Source: Thysanoteuthis rhombus (taxonomy: Eukaryota; Mollusca; Cephalopoda; Oegopsida; Thysanoteuthidae). From it: DNA of 64,000 nt. Made by a program: the position numbers and the translations under genes. Positions 46,165-56,835 of the stretch are shown piece after piece. Location: positions 50,153,781 to 50,217,780 of the forward strand of contig OY735202.1 in NCBI GenBank assembly GCA_963457665.1. Reading direction: 5' to 3'. The notes under the pieces are model-generated. The model ran no database searches, was not told the origin of the DNA, and worked only from the letters and a program-made list of their open reading frames with translations. Each line of letters opens with the position of its first letter. Positions within the stretch are counted from its first letter, which is position 1.

Positions 46165-46640
46165 GACTTCCCTTTCATCATCAGACTTTTACCGTTCTCC
46201 ACCTTCTCCAGGATTCATCACACCTCTCTATCATGGGTGTCATGGAACCAATATTTCTGAATTTTATCTCTCCATCTAGGATTCAGCCTATCCATGTTGT
46301 GAGTTGTGATGTCCGTAGGTTCTCTGCCATTCTTGGAAGATGACTAGCCCATTGCCATTTGAGTTATCTAATCAATTCTGTGATGTCTCAGTCCTGTTTT
46401 CTCCCTGATATATTGTACCATTTTATGATCTCCCTATGTGAGGTTAACCATGATTCTTTTATGTGCATGTTACATGATTCTCAGTTTGCTTGTCAGTCTC
46501 TTGATCAGGTTCCATGTTTCAGCTCCATAGGTGACCATCGGGAGGATGCATTGATTGTATTGATTGTATATTGTTTTTTTTATGACAGATGGGATCTTCT
46601 TGTTTTTGAAGGTTGAGCAAGAAGAGATACATAAGAATAA
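46165..46640 (-). pseudogene. RTE-like LINE, 3' fragment
   Basis: Bases from CCAGGATTCATCACACCTCT through CAGTTTGCTTGTCAGTCTCT and GTTTCAGCTCCATAGGTGAC to TTCTTGTTTTTGAAGGTTGAGC align with 52.82-53.25 kb. An internal block present at 53.0 kb is shortened, and frames are broken. Confidence 0.85.
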
Positions 46641-47065
46641 TTGCTGACCAATGTTCTCTTCCATGAACTTTCCTAAAACCCATTTTTCTTGCTTCTAAAT
46701 TTTTCTAAGGCTTGTAAATAATGTACTATAGTTGACTGATTGCAAAAGCAATAAATAGCTGATTAGACTTCAAAGACATTTTTTCCAAGATTTCTCTTAC
46801 GTTGTGCAAAAATGTTACAGCTAATTTTTGCATCAATCTAACACATACATACACACAAACACATTCTAGGACACACACACACACACACATCAAATCATTT
46901 ATTTTTGTGTGTACATGTGTACGTGGGTGTATTTTCTTATTCTTACAAGTCAAAAGATTTACACATGCAAATATGTATATGCACACTAATTAGTATATGT
47001 CTGTCAATGTATGTGTATGCATAATACATCTGCACAAACTCATATAGGAATAAAGCAGCTGTTAA

Positions 47066-47145
47066 GCAGCTACCATGGTATAATGGTGAGGGTACTGGCC
47101 TCATAACCAAATGACTTTGAGCTGGAACTTCAATGGTGCTTGATG
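47066..47145 (+). repeat. tRNA-like SINE head or tRNA pseudogene
   Basis: CTACCATGGTATAATGGTGAGGG looks like a D-arm/box A. CTCATAACC resembles an anticodon loop with CAT, and GAGCTGGAACTTCAATGG is a weak box B. The stems do not pair well enough for a functional tRNA. Confidence 0.45.
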
Positions 47146-47212
47146 ATATCCCTTTGAATCTGTCATGGCTCATATCGTTAATATCTATGCAAGAGACAGC
47201 CACATAAAGCAG

Positions 47213-47541
47213 GTCTCATCAGTTGCTCAATAGAAACTGTCACATGACATCTTTTAGCAGCATGCCCGTCATTGATTATCCCATTTTCCAGTTAACACTA
47301 CCAGGCACAAAGTAAGGGACCAATTCAGCAAAACCTTACATAGTAAATTGTACAAAACAAAAAAAAAATGACTTTTTTTTCTTGACAGAATTAAGAGGAT
47401 ATGTTCAAATATTCGGTTCTCTAGCTCCATTGGTGCAGCCTGTGTGTGCAATACATGCACATATAGCCAGCCAGACCAATTCAAAAACTGAAGAAACCTA
47501 TGTTGACAGTCTCAGTGACAGTTTTGGTTGACAGTTTCAAA
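47213..47541 (+). repeat. Family A copy, internal deletion
   Basis: It has TAGAAACTGTCACATGACATC, AGCAGCATGCC, CTAGCTCCATTGGTGCAGCC, ACTGAAGAAACCTATGTTGAC and GTGACAGTTTTGGTTGACAG. Confidence 0.86.
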
Positions 47542-48058
47542 TAGTGAGAAAAAAAGAGAGTTGTTTATGTGTTCATTTCTTATAGTGTAATTTTGTTGAC
47601 TGTGTATTCTCTCACAAATCTGCTCTCACATGCATTCAATTGCATGGCTAATTTTTTTGATCATGTTCCAAGGCATATACACATGCCCTATCAAAGAGAA
47701 AGGGAGAGTGTGAAAAGAGAATAGAGTTCATGAGACAGATTTGTTTATGTTAATGTTTATGAATGCTTGAGTGAGTGGTATATAGATGTGTTAAGAGTCT
47801 ACTCGTGGAGGTTTGACATTCATGCGCAGATAAATGACGTACATGGGATTGGCTGGGGCGCTTCGCTCTCCACCTTAAAAATTCATCACGCAGACAAGAG
47901 GGTTGTTTTGCATACATAGCCCTGCAGTCTAAGGATTCCAAAATCTTTGTCCGCTGAGCCAAGCCATCCAAATAATATGCAATTGTGAAATTAGGTCCTG
48001 TGACCATGTTAAAAAAACCTGCAAGAGAAAGAGGGGAGGAGAGTAAAAATGAGCCAGA

Positions 48059-48059
<1 letters not shown>

Positions 48060-48092
<33 letters not shown>
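48060..48092. repeat. (TA)n microsatellite
   Basis: A short uninterrupted TA run. Confidence 0.96.
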
Positions 48093-48097
<5 letters not shown>

Positions 48098-48309
48098 GAA
48101 ATGATTATCCATGAAAATGTGTATATATGTGCATGTGTGTCTGTATGCACCTATGTGTGTGCACGTGTGTGTGTTTACATGTGATATGGGCATGTGTGTG
48201 CATGTGTATAAATAGGTTGATAGATGTGTATGAATGAATGAATGAATGACTTGTCTTTGCAAACAAAGATCCTCTTTTTGGACAGTAGGACCATTGATGG
48301 CAAAGCCTG

Positions 48310-48720
48310 TGTTCAGAATAACCCCCCAATCCACGCAATCAAATTTTGAGGTGAGGTGCAACTTGCTTTGGATCGACCCCACCCTTTGAATCAAGGGTTT
48401 ACATCCGACGGTCCACCATGCTGGAGTTTCCATCTCCTGCCATATGTCTGAGTTAGCTATGGTGGTCTGGCATCCCTTTATGGGAATATTCCGACAGTAT
48501 GGCTGAACTGTAAACCACAGGACATGAACTTTCTGAAATTGGTAGATGCCTGGACTGGCTATAGAGTTCTACCATCGCTTAAGGAGAATATAACTGTCTG
48601 TAATTTCAAGCACAGATCCTAGACACTCTGACAGAAGCAAATGTACGCTGACTGTAAAGGTCTGCTACCCCTTCGTAGGAGAAACATGACAGAATAGCAA
48701 CCTATGCAGATTAAAGCCCA
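48310..48720 (-). repeat. Dispersed family B copy
   Basis: The reverse complement follows 4,585-4,960 in order: TTACAGTCAG, TTGCTTCTGTCAGA, GGTAGAACTCTATAGC, CAGCCATACTGTCGG, CACCATAGCTAACTCAGACA, and GATTCAAAGGGTGGGGT against GATTTAAAGGTTGGGGT. Confidence 0.7.
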
Positions 48721-49162
48721 CGTCCGAGTAACAGCCCATGGAAAAAAAAAGACCAAAAAAAAACTAATAACTCATAATAAGTCCAGACCTCATCTCCCCA
48801 CATACCTTTGAGCCCTATCTCTTCTAGCATCCTCCTCCTCCTTCTCCTCCTCCTTCTCCCCCTCCTTCTTCTTATATGGGTGGGGGTTTTTAGGGGGGGA
48901 TGCTAGGAGGACTAGTTACCAAGTCCTGAAGAATTTCAACTCCTCCCATCCTAACCAGCCAAGCTCATACAACCCTTCCCCCTCTAGTTCCATTTCCCCT
49001 ACCCAAATCCCAAGAGTAAAACATTTTATTAAAATTACAAACTATAGGTAATACAAGAACATGGCTAGCAAAACTAAAAAAAAAGTCATCAGATTAGTTG
49101 CAAATAATACAAAAAAGTATGAGTTAGTATTCTAGTTTAAATATCTTTGTATATGCATATAT

Positions 49163-49412
49163 ACACCTGAGAAATGGACATATTTGGTCCAACAGAATGG
49201 ATTATGAATAACGTTTTATTGTATAGGAACTTATTTGGAGTGATCTTCCATCATCACATGGATAATATTTCACTCAATTTAAACTGCGTAAATAGAATGA
49301 ATAATTTTTTAAACTTTGGCTGCAACAGTAATCAAACCCACCACCGATTGGGAAGCCGCTTCAACATAACAATGCTTTTACCATTGAGCTAAACAGTCGC
49401 CGGTAATGTAAA
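49163..49412 (-). mobile_element. SINE-1 copy with box A
   Basis: In reverse it reads CGGCGACTGTTTAGCTCAAT then GGTAAAAGCATTG, GGTGGTGGGTTTGATTACTG, TTCATTCTATTTACG and CATTCTGTTGGACCAAATATG. This is the clearest head of the family, with both Pol III boxes. Confidence 0.8.
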
Positions 49413-49625
49413 GGCCAAATAACGGCTTTCAACCCAAATTCTCATCTCATTTATTCTCAGTCTATTTGTCTCTTTTAACATGACAGTTATGTATTTGAGA
49501 AATGGACTTATTTAGTCTAACAGAATGAATTATAAATTGCGTTACACTATACAGAGACTTATTTGAAATTTTTCTGTGTAACATAATTTTCTATATAATA
49601 TAACGCAATTTACAATTCATATGCA
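49413..49625 (-). mobile_element. SINE-1 tail, tandem with previous copy
   Basis: In reverse it reads ACGCAATTTATAATTCATTC, GTTAGACTAAATAAGTCCAT, CATAACTGTCATGTTAAAAG and GCCGTTATTTGGCC. These are the last parts of SINE-1 as seen at 34.5 kb. The head of this second copy is lost. Confidence 0.7.
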
Positions 49626-49689
49626 TAAATGTAAATATTTATGAATATATACATTTCTATACATTTGTATGAACATATCATTCATGTAT

Positions 49690-50265
49690 ATATCAAGGGA
49701 TACTGCAAAATAACTGGAATTATAGCCTCATCCCTGGTCAGAACTTTGGAAAGAAACTGGGGATCATTTTGTACTTGTTCTCTGAAATTGTCGCATACGA
49801 TCAAACTCTTGTTTTTTAATCCTCTGTGTGCAAATGTGGCAAAAATTTTGTGTAAAAACATAACATTTTCACATCTTCTATTAGCATTCAATGGTATGAA
49901 ACCCAAGACAAACCAGTCACATCAGATATCTCATCAATGGTCTGGCGACAAATTTCATTGACGGTGTAGCTAACTTTTCCAAGATTTTCATCTTTTCAGT
50001 GTTTTGGAAGCCAGCCAGAGTGGTGTGTCTTCAATTGACATTTCACTACATTTGAAATGTGACAACCAGTCGTACATTTATGTTTTACATGGAGTTTCTT
50101 CTTTAAAAGCCTTTCAAAGTATTATAATAGTTTCAGCCGCAGTTTTCCACAAAAGAAAACAAAACTACATAAACACTCTCTATTCTTTTTTATCAGTCAT
50201 TGAAAAATTTGGCGAAAGTTTATCAAACACCAGAAAAAAAGCTACAGGGAAACAAATCAGTCAAT
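49690..50265 (-). pseudogene. Mariner-type transposase relic, N-terminal half
   Basis: Reading the - strand through frameshifts gives KFCFLLWKTAAETI (helix-turn-helix start), KAFKEETPC, YDWLSHFKCSEMSIEDTP, DVTGLSWVSYH, and FREQVQNDPQFLSKVLTRDEA. The last is the FLSKVITGDE catalytic block. This order is that of mariner-like transposases annotated in animals as SETMAR- or GVQW3-like. The first catalytic Asp is preserved in RDEA, but the ORF is broken at many points and the C-terminal half is missing. Confidence 0.8.
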
Positions 50266-50554
50266 ACAAAACCACACCGTGAAGCAGACTAGTTCAGAAT
50301 AGTGTTGACTCATGACACCTAGCAGTGCAATGTGCTACTACATTAAGTTTGTGCACCACATTCGAATTCCATTTTTTCTTCTTTGGTATACATATATATA
50401 AATATACATTCTTGTGTGCACATGTTTTTTGTGTGTGCATGCTTATGCACCAGATATGCTTAAGTGGGGGTATATTTCTAAACATAAATGTATTTGTGCA
50501 TCTGAGGTATTTATACAAATGCATATAAATGTGTACAAGCACACATATATAAGT

Positions 50555-50607
50555 GTGTGGGTGTAATTGTGTGTGTGTGTGCATGCATGTGCGTGAGAAC
50601 ATGTTTG

Positions 50608-50645
<38 letters not shown>
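50555..50645. repeat. (TG)n microsatellite
   Basis: TG runs with GCATGCATG interruptions. Low-complexity frames on both strands here are not genes. Confidence 0.95.
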
Positions 50646-50646
<1 letters not shown>

Positions 50647-51341
50647 ATGAAAGCTTGATGCTGATAATAATAGTGACATTCTGTAACATGATCCTGTTGC
50701 CCAAATCTTTGACTTCTTGGAAAAAGTCTCCTCTTTCTTCTCCTAAGATTGATGTCATACAGAGGGTAAAGGATTTATTTGTATCTCTAAACTTAGCCTT
50801 TTTTTTTTCTTTTCATCCCCCCTTAGGTAAAGTAGGTGGAAGATTGGCTTAGTATAGGATCAGAAGTGTGAGGAGCAAATCAAGGTACTGCCAGGGTCCC
50901 TAAGGGAAAAAAGATGAGGGGGGAGAGAGAGAGAGAGACGGTGTTGATGCATATCACTTCACTGGGGGTGGAGGTGGGTATATAAGCATCATCCACATCT
51001 CATCATAACTTTGACTTCCCACCTGCCCCAGCCAACTCAGCAAAATTCTCACTTACATGCAAACTGTTCACATAGTCCTGAATGAGTTCAAATTATTAAT
51101 AACTTCTATTCTGCAGAAGCTAATAACAATATGTGTAATGTTTCAAGAGCCTAATTTGATTTATTGAACTTGCGGCTGGTACACTCTCAGGATTATTTAC
51201 TTTCAATCAATTTCTTATCATTAGGGATACTTGATATAATTAAATCTGGTCATTAATGATATTCACACTACTTTATCGATGTATTTTACAGTAGAAAATG
51301 GTAAGAATGGCCTCCATCTGTTCCAACTGACAAAGGATTCT

Positions 51342-51573
51342 GGTCTGGTTAGTCACTCAATAGAAACCATCATCTGATTAAAGTCTTTCAAGAAACGAAA
51401 AAGTTTTTTTTTCTTAACATAATAAGGAATAGACGTTTACATTTTCAGCCCTCTAGCACCATTGGTGTGCCTGTAGACATGACATACTCAGCTACTCAAC
51501 TTGACTGGGAGGCAGACCAACTTGAAAACTGAAGAAACCTATGCTGACCATTTTGTTTGACAGTTTCTAATAT
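51342..51573 (+). repeat. Family A copy, large internal deletion
   Basis: It starts TCTGGTTAGTCACTCAATAG and AAACCATCA, then jumps to CATAATAAGGAATAGACG, CAGCCCTCTAGCACCATTGG and GACAGTTTCTAA. Both termini are present, which helps define the element. Confidence 0.9.
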
Positions 51574-52456
51574 TAGCTATTTTGCTGCTATTGCTGCTGT
51601 AGATAATCATTGGAGAGTGAATAAACCATATATTTATCCATCTATTCTGATAAGATGACTCATGTTGTAACTCATCAATGAAATGGTAATATATTTTCCA
51701 CCCATATCAGAGAACTGTGTTCAACCCCTGGTAAACAGAATGGTATTTGTGTATTTGTTGAATCAACACTCACCCTTTTTTTTATTTTGCTATTTCAAAC
51801 CAACTGTTACATTTCATAGGGACATTATTGCCACAAGTTTTCTCATTTAAATCTAATATGCTTTTTTGAAAAATTTTACTTAGAAATTTGATTCACTCAC
51901 TAAATAAATAAACACTAATTTTCTCCCTTAACTTGTTAACCTTCAATGGTAAAATCATTTTTCACATGACTCTTCATTTGTTTAGTACACTATAAACCAT
52001 CAATGGCAAACCTGCAATTGAGCAGTTTTCCATCAACACCCAGTGATATCAACTGGAAAAGCAAGCACTATAAACATGTTCATTTTAGCATGAATTTACA
52101 CTGAAGATCAAACTCTCCCCAAAATACTGATCAAAAGAAAATTTCATCAGGTTATGTTGTGTGATCTTTGCGGTGACCTATCACATATGGATGGATAGAC
52201 AGACAGATTTTTGGTGAATTATAATAAGATGATTGAAATTTTGACTTGAATTTCAAAAAATATTATTAAATCATTTAGTGATTCTTATACTCTGATAGAA
52301 AGGAGATTGAAAGGAAAAAATATTAAAAGCAATTGAAGGACTTGCTTTATAAATCATAGGAATAAAAAGAGCAAAATTTCTATTCTAAAATTCACTTTTG
52401 AAAGCATAAAACGAAAATATCTGACCTAATAATTTCATTTTTTCCTCATCTAACAG

Positions 52457-52636
52457 GAACCACCATTTGTGATGTTTGAGAATGGTACTTATACTGGTTA
52501 CACTATCCAAGTATTCACTGAAATTGCAAAACTTCACAATCTCAACTACAACATCACAGAATGTACAGACAAAACATATGGCAGCCTTTCAACAAACAAC
52601 ACATGGGGAGGATGCATCGGACAGATGTTACGTGGG
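52457..52636 (+). CDS. iGluR exon 7 (ligand-binding lobe S1)
   Basis: The exon has 60 codons, phase 0 at both ends, between a cctcatctaacag acceptor and a GGG|gtcagt donor. It begins EPPFVMFENG, the signature start of S1. GYTIQVFTEIAKLHNLNY follows, corresponding to the GYCIDLLxELaxxLxFxY helix, then YGS and NTWGGCIGQMLRG, corresponding to (Y)G...W(N)GMvxeLi. The family's next block (ADlAvapLTIT-RE) should open the next exon but is not visible in the window. The usual C-I-D of the helix is T-I-Q, and Gly-Met is Gly-Cys, so the receptor is divergent. Sequons occur at N271, N294 and N309. A LINE copy begins about 100 bases after the donor. Confidence 0.93.
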
Positions 52637-52740
52637 GTCAGTAATAATTTTTTTTTTATTCTTCCTTATGTATGAACTAAAGAATGTCTACAAAGGAAAA
52701 TAACAAACCAGACAAATATAAGCACAAGCCTGGCTGGTCA

Positions 52741-52800
52741 TTCAATCATCATCATCATCATCATCATCATCATTATCATTATCATCATCATCATTCTTTC
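52741..52800 (-). repeat. (GAT)n tail of LINE copy
   Basis: ATC units on the + strand (GAT on the - strand) join the 3' end of the antisense LINE directly. Short tandem 3' tails are typical of RTE-type LINEs. Confidence 0.85.
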
Positions 52801-54905
52801 AACATTGGACATATACCTTCCCCAGGATTCACCACACTTCTCTATAGTTGGCGTCGCAGAGCCAGTATTTTCTAAATTTGTCCAGGTCATCTCTCCATCT
52901 TATATTCTGTCAGCCTTGGTTTTGCATATGATTACTGGGGATCCATGTTGTGAGTCGGTCGTCTTTCATTCTTGCAACATGGCCTGCCCATTGCCATATG
53001 AGTTTTCTAATAGATTCTATAATGTCTCTAACTCTCGTTTTCTTTCTTCCTTATATACTGTGTTGTCTCATGATCTCTCCATGTGAGTTTGAGCATGATT
53101 CTCTAATGTGCGCATCGCATGCTTCTCAGTTTGTGAGTCTGTCTCTTGGTTAGGTTCCATGTTTCAGCTCCATAAGTGACTATTGGGAGGATGCATTGGT
53201 TGTATACTTTTCTTTTTAGGATTATTAGGATTGTCTTGTTTTTGAAGGTTGAGCTTGCTCTGCCAAAGGCTTGCCATCCTAGGGTGATTCTTTACTTGAT
53301 CTCTTCCTTTTTCATGGGTTTCATGGAGATTTGTTGTCCTAGGAAGATGTAGTGGTCTACTTTTCCCAGTTTTGCATCTTCGATTTTGACAGTTATGTCC
53401 TTATTCTCAATGTGATCGTTGCACATGATTTTCATTTTACTGAAGTTCATGTGTAGGCCAACTCTTTTGCTTTCTTTGTTTAGTTCATCCAGCATTAGTT
53501 GGAGGTCATGTAGGTTCTCTACAAAAAGGATGATGCCGTCTGCAAATCTTAGGTTGCTCAGATATTCGCCATCTATTTTGATTCCTCTATTTTCCCTGCC
53601 CAGGTTTCGGAAGATCATCTCAAGGCAGGCTGTGAAGAGTTTGGGTGAGCTGGTATCACCTTGTCTTACTCCTTTTCAGGGTTGAAAGGGTTCAGATTCC
53701 TTATGTAGCCAGAGAAAGGAGTTGCTGTGATAGTATATATGTTGTAGTACTTTGACATATACTGGGTCAACACCTTGTAGAGTGATGGCCTTCATGACCA
53801 TGGGGATTTCTACAGAGTTAAATGCCGTCTTGAAGTCTATAAATGCTACAGCGAGTGGCATTTTATATTCTGCTGCTTTCCCTTTCAGCTGATTTATTGA
53901 ATGGAGATGGTCCATGATTGATTAGTTTCTTGTAAATCCAGCTTGCTCATGTGGTTGGTTCTCATCTAGTGTTTTTGTGATCTGGTTGGTGATGATTTTT
54001 GTGAAAAGTTTATAGATTGAGTTTAGTAGGCTTAAGGCCAGTAGTTGTTGAGGTCCTTGGGGTTTGCTTTTTTGTGTAGAAGCTTTATGATTGCAGTGTT
54101 CCAGTCTTTTGGAACTTTACTCTGTTTTAGACATAAGTTGAATAGAAAAGCTAGTTTTTTGTTGACGATCTTACCAGCTTTTTTGAGTAGATCGATGGTG
54201 ATGTTATCTAGTCCTTTTCCTTTCTTGTATGTTTGATGGCTTGTTTAACCTCCCATGGTGTAACTTCTGGGAAGTCTTCAAAGTGATTGTCTGTGTCTTA
54301 CATATCTTGGTCGTTATTTTGCTACCCGTGTCTTGAAGAGTAAAGTTCTTGGTAGAATTCTTGGGCACGTTTGATAATTCTATCTCTGTCTGTTGATATG
54401 TCTTGTTTCTTTCTGAGTATGCTGGTTATCTATTTCTGTCCTATACTAAGAGCTTCTTTTTTATTACTTTAAAGCTCCAATGTTTTTCAAGAGTGATTTT
54501 GATGATTGCTGTTGTGCACCTTCTTTTGTCATCTCTCAGTTTCTTTTTTATTGTTTTGTTTATTTTGGCCTCCTCTATTTTTTCCCTTGTTGTTGTTGGT
54601 GGTTTGAGGTTTCTGTGCTCTTCAATGAGTTTCTTGGTTTCATCAGAGATTTTACTAAGGGTCTGTGTGCTTCTTGGTTTGAACATAATGGTAGCTTCTA
54701 TTAGAGAGATTGTTATTTTGCTTTGGAGTTTGTTGATGTTGCTATCATTCTCATCGGTAAGTATCTTAAATCTGTTCTTCAATTCTAGTTTGAAGGATTG
54801 AGTGAGTTCCTTTGGTACAATCAGTGGTTGCTGTTCAGCGTGAAACAATTTTGGAACAATTTTTTATGTTCTTTATTGGTGTTTACCTGCATCTTACATC
54901 TTACA
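52801..54905 (-). pseudogene. RTE-like LINE, most complete copy (RT and 3' tail)
   Basis: From 54.85 kb downward the - strand reads a lysine-rich linker between nuclease and RT (EQQPLIVPKELTQSFKLELK, KISDETKKLIEEHR). The RT then shows MPLAVAFIDFKTAFNSVE (catalytic Asp kept) and GIKIDGEYLSNLRFADGIIL, where the usual FADD is FADG. DHYIFLGQQIS and the C-terminal domain follow, ending at the (GAT)n tail. The endonuclease domain is absent, so the copy is 5' truncated. Frames are broken in the fingers region near 53.95-54.4 kb. It resembles RTE-clade endonuclease-RT proteins; the clade is an inference from motif style and tail. Confidence 0.88.
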
Positions 54906-54924
54906 ATTCTATGGCCACTACCTG

Positions 54925-55215
54925 GTTTACTTGGTCATTCAATAAACACTGTTAAATGATCAGCATCATCTGGCAGCATGCCATATTGAAGGTGATCAAT
55001 TAGAGATTTGGAAAAAGAGGTGATATATGAATAAGTGACTTCTCTCACCATCTGTTGGTTGTGATCTCTAAAAAAGGTTTGAATTTTGAAGAAAACAAGT
55101 GTGAATGCTGCTGAACACAAATAGACATCAATTTAGCATGAATCAACCTATTATGATGGGAGAGTTTACAAAAAGCAAAATAGTAAATGTTTAATTTTCA
55201 GCCCTTTAAGCACAG
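54925..55215 (+). repeat. Family A copy, 3' truncated
   Basis: It has TTGGTCATTCAATAAACACTG, CTGGCAGCATGCCATATTG, AAGTGTGAATGCTGC and TTTTCAGCCCT, and ends before CTCTAGCTCC. Confidence 0.82.
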
Positions 55216-55285
55216 AATATGTCAGCCAAAGTTATTAATACAAATTCCATAATTTAAACTGTTTAAAGAACATTAAAGCATATTA

Positions 55286-55606
55286 GAAAATGTCAATCAA
55301 AACTGTCACCAAATCTGTGGCATAGATTTTTTCAGTTTTCAAGTTGGTCTGGCTGGCTGTCTGGCTGACTGGCTGGCTGTCTGGCTGACTGGCTGGCTGG
55401 CTGATTGGCTGGCTGGCTGATTGGCTGGCTGGCTATATATGTATCACACATACAGGCTGTACCAATGAAGCTAGACAGCTGGAAATTTTGACAAATTTTT
55501 TAAAATTTATCGACAGAAAATTATCCCCCTGAATAGGTTTTTAGTTGGGGAGCACAACTTGCTATCTAAGTTTATGCTAAATTGATCTCTAATGTGTGTC
55601 CAGCAA
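55286..55606 (-). repeat. Family A copy with expanded GGCT repeat
   Basis: An antisense copy starts TTAGAAAATGTCAATC. The normal (GGCT)2-3 stretch is expanded to about 80 bp of CTGGCTGR units at 55,350-55,433. It breaks off at GTGTCCAGCA. Confidence 0.86.
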
Positions 55607-55617
55607 CAGCCTGTACA

Positions 55618-55659
<42 letters not shown>

Positions 55660-55735
55660 CCAGCCATACTAACTTAAAAAATGTAGAAAAACTATGTTGA
55701 TGCTGGCAGTTCTGGTTGACTGTTCTAACACACTA
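55606..55735 (+). repeat. Family A 3' end fused head-on to previous copy
   Basis: CAGCCTGTACATGATA, a TA run (55,619-55,659), ATAGCCAGCCATACTAAC and TTCTGGTTGACTGTTCTAA are the sense 3' end. Orientation flips inside CAGCAACAGCC. Confidence 0.82.
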
Positions 55736-55872
55736 GGAAACAATGGATTAAGGTAGATATGTAATGTCAAAATCCTTGGCATAATAGAAGACTCATAACT
55801 AAATTTCGACCATAATATATCAGCTGAAGTTAATTAAACAAATTAAAACAGTAAAAAGAACATTTAAGCATA

Positions 55873-56309
55873 TCAGAAACTGTCACCAAATACTGTCAGC
55901 ATAAATATCTTCAGTTTTTTAGTCAGTCTGTCTGTATGTGAGTCTGTCTGGCTAGCTATATATGTATCATGCATACAGGCTGCACCAATGAAGCTAGAAA
56001 GCTTGAAATTTCAACGGTGATTCCTTATAATGTCTAGAAAAATTTGTTTTTAGAAAATTCTACCCCCGAATAGGTTTTTAGTGAGAGGCACTGTCCAAGT
56101 TTATGTTAAATTGATCAATAGTTTGAGTCCAGCAGCATTCTGACTTTTTCAGTGATCACAGCCCAACAAAAGGCTAGTAAAAAGTAACTTATTCATTAAT
56201 CACTCCTTTTTACAGTCTTTTTAATTGATCATTCCCCCAGCACAGCATGCTGCCAAAACACATTGGTCACGTAATGGTTTCTATTGAGTGACTAACTAGA
56301 CCTCTTGAT
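55873..56309 (-). repeat. Family A copy, near full length
   Basis: It runs from ATCAGAAACTGTCACC to TGAGTGACTAACTAGACC with all internal blocks. Its left flank (AGAACATTTAAGCATAT) repeats that of the copy at 55,286. Confidence 0.88.
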
Positions 56310-56319
56310 AATGAAGCAT

Positions 56320-56835
56320 AATAAAGTTACTTTACTGCATTCACGTCTGACCTCTGTTAGAATATGGTGATCAATTCTTGTGTCTATTCGTAGAGAAAGA
56401 CACTGAGCTCATTAAATCAGTACAACGTAATACAACAAAATGTGTCTGCCATGTCAAAACATGCTTGCAAAAAATAAATGATTAAAGAACCTGAAATCAC
56501 CAACATGGTCACATAGAAGAGCCTGAGGAGCAATGTTTGGAGTCTGGAAAATCATTAACAACTATGAAAATAATGTGATAACAAGGCTACCAAAACCTTA
56601 ACAAAGCAAAACTAGAAGATAGAAGACATAATCAGAAATTATACTGTAGGTAAAGTGAGAAAATGCATCCTAAGAAACATCTATTCAACCAGCAAATAAT
56701 AAAACCCTGGAACAATCTTCCAGAAAAAGTAGTAAACAGCCCAACTACCTTCAAAAATTGATTAGACAAACAATGGGAAAATTAAAAAAACACAAAATGT
56801 AGTTTGGAATCAGATGGGCTAGTTGCGAAAGATGA
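56320..56835 (+). pseudogene. CR1/L2-like LINE, C-terminal fragment
   Basis: Reading + across frames gives VRPLLEYG, EKDTELIKSVQRNTTK, IKEPEITNM, GHNQKLYCR, LFNQQIIKPWNNLPEKVVNS and TTFKN-LDKQW. This is the widely conserved C-terminal order of CR1/L2/Jockey-type ORF2 proteins (RP-LEYG...KDI-LLEKVQRRATK...R-I--WNSLPE-VV-A---N-FK--LD--W). It has many stops. It is the only LINE fragment here in the same orientation as the host gene. Confidence 0.8.

Larger units (their letters stand above)
45248..52456 (+). other. Intron 6 (7.2 kb)
   Basis: The intron contains tandem satellite-like units (45.47-45.99 kb), an RTE-like LINE 3' fragment (46.17-46.64 kb), a tRNA-like head (47.07 kb), two family A copies, a dispersed family B copy (48.3-48.7 kb), tandem SINE-1 copies (49.16-49.62 kb) and a mariner relic (49.7-50.26 kb). 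TG microsatellites also occur. The span 51.6-52.45 kb shows nothing recognised. Confidence 0.65.

Noticed and set aside
53292..54848. Host genes encoded by the - strand ORFs at 53.3, 53.7 and 54.4 kb
   Set aside because: They are pieces of one LINE polyprotein (linker and RT) with broken frames and a (GAT)n 3' tail.
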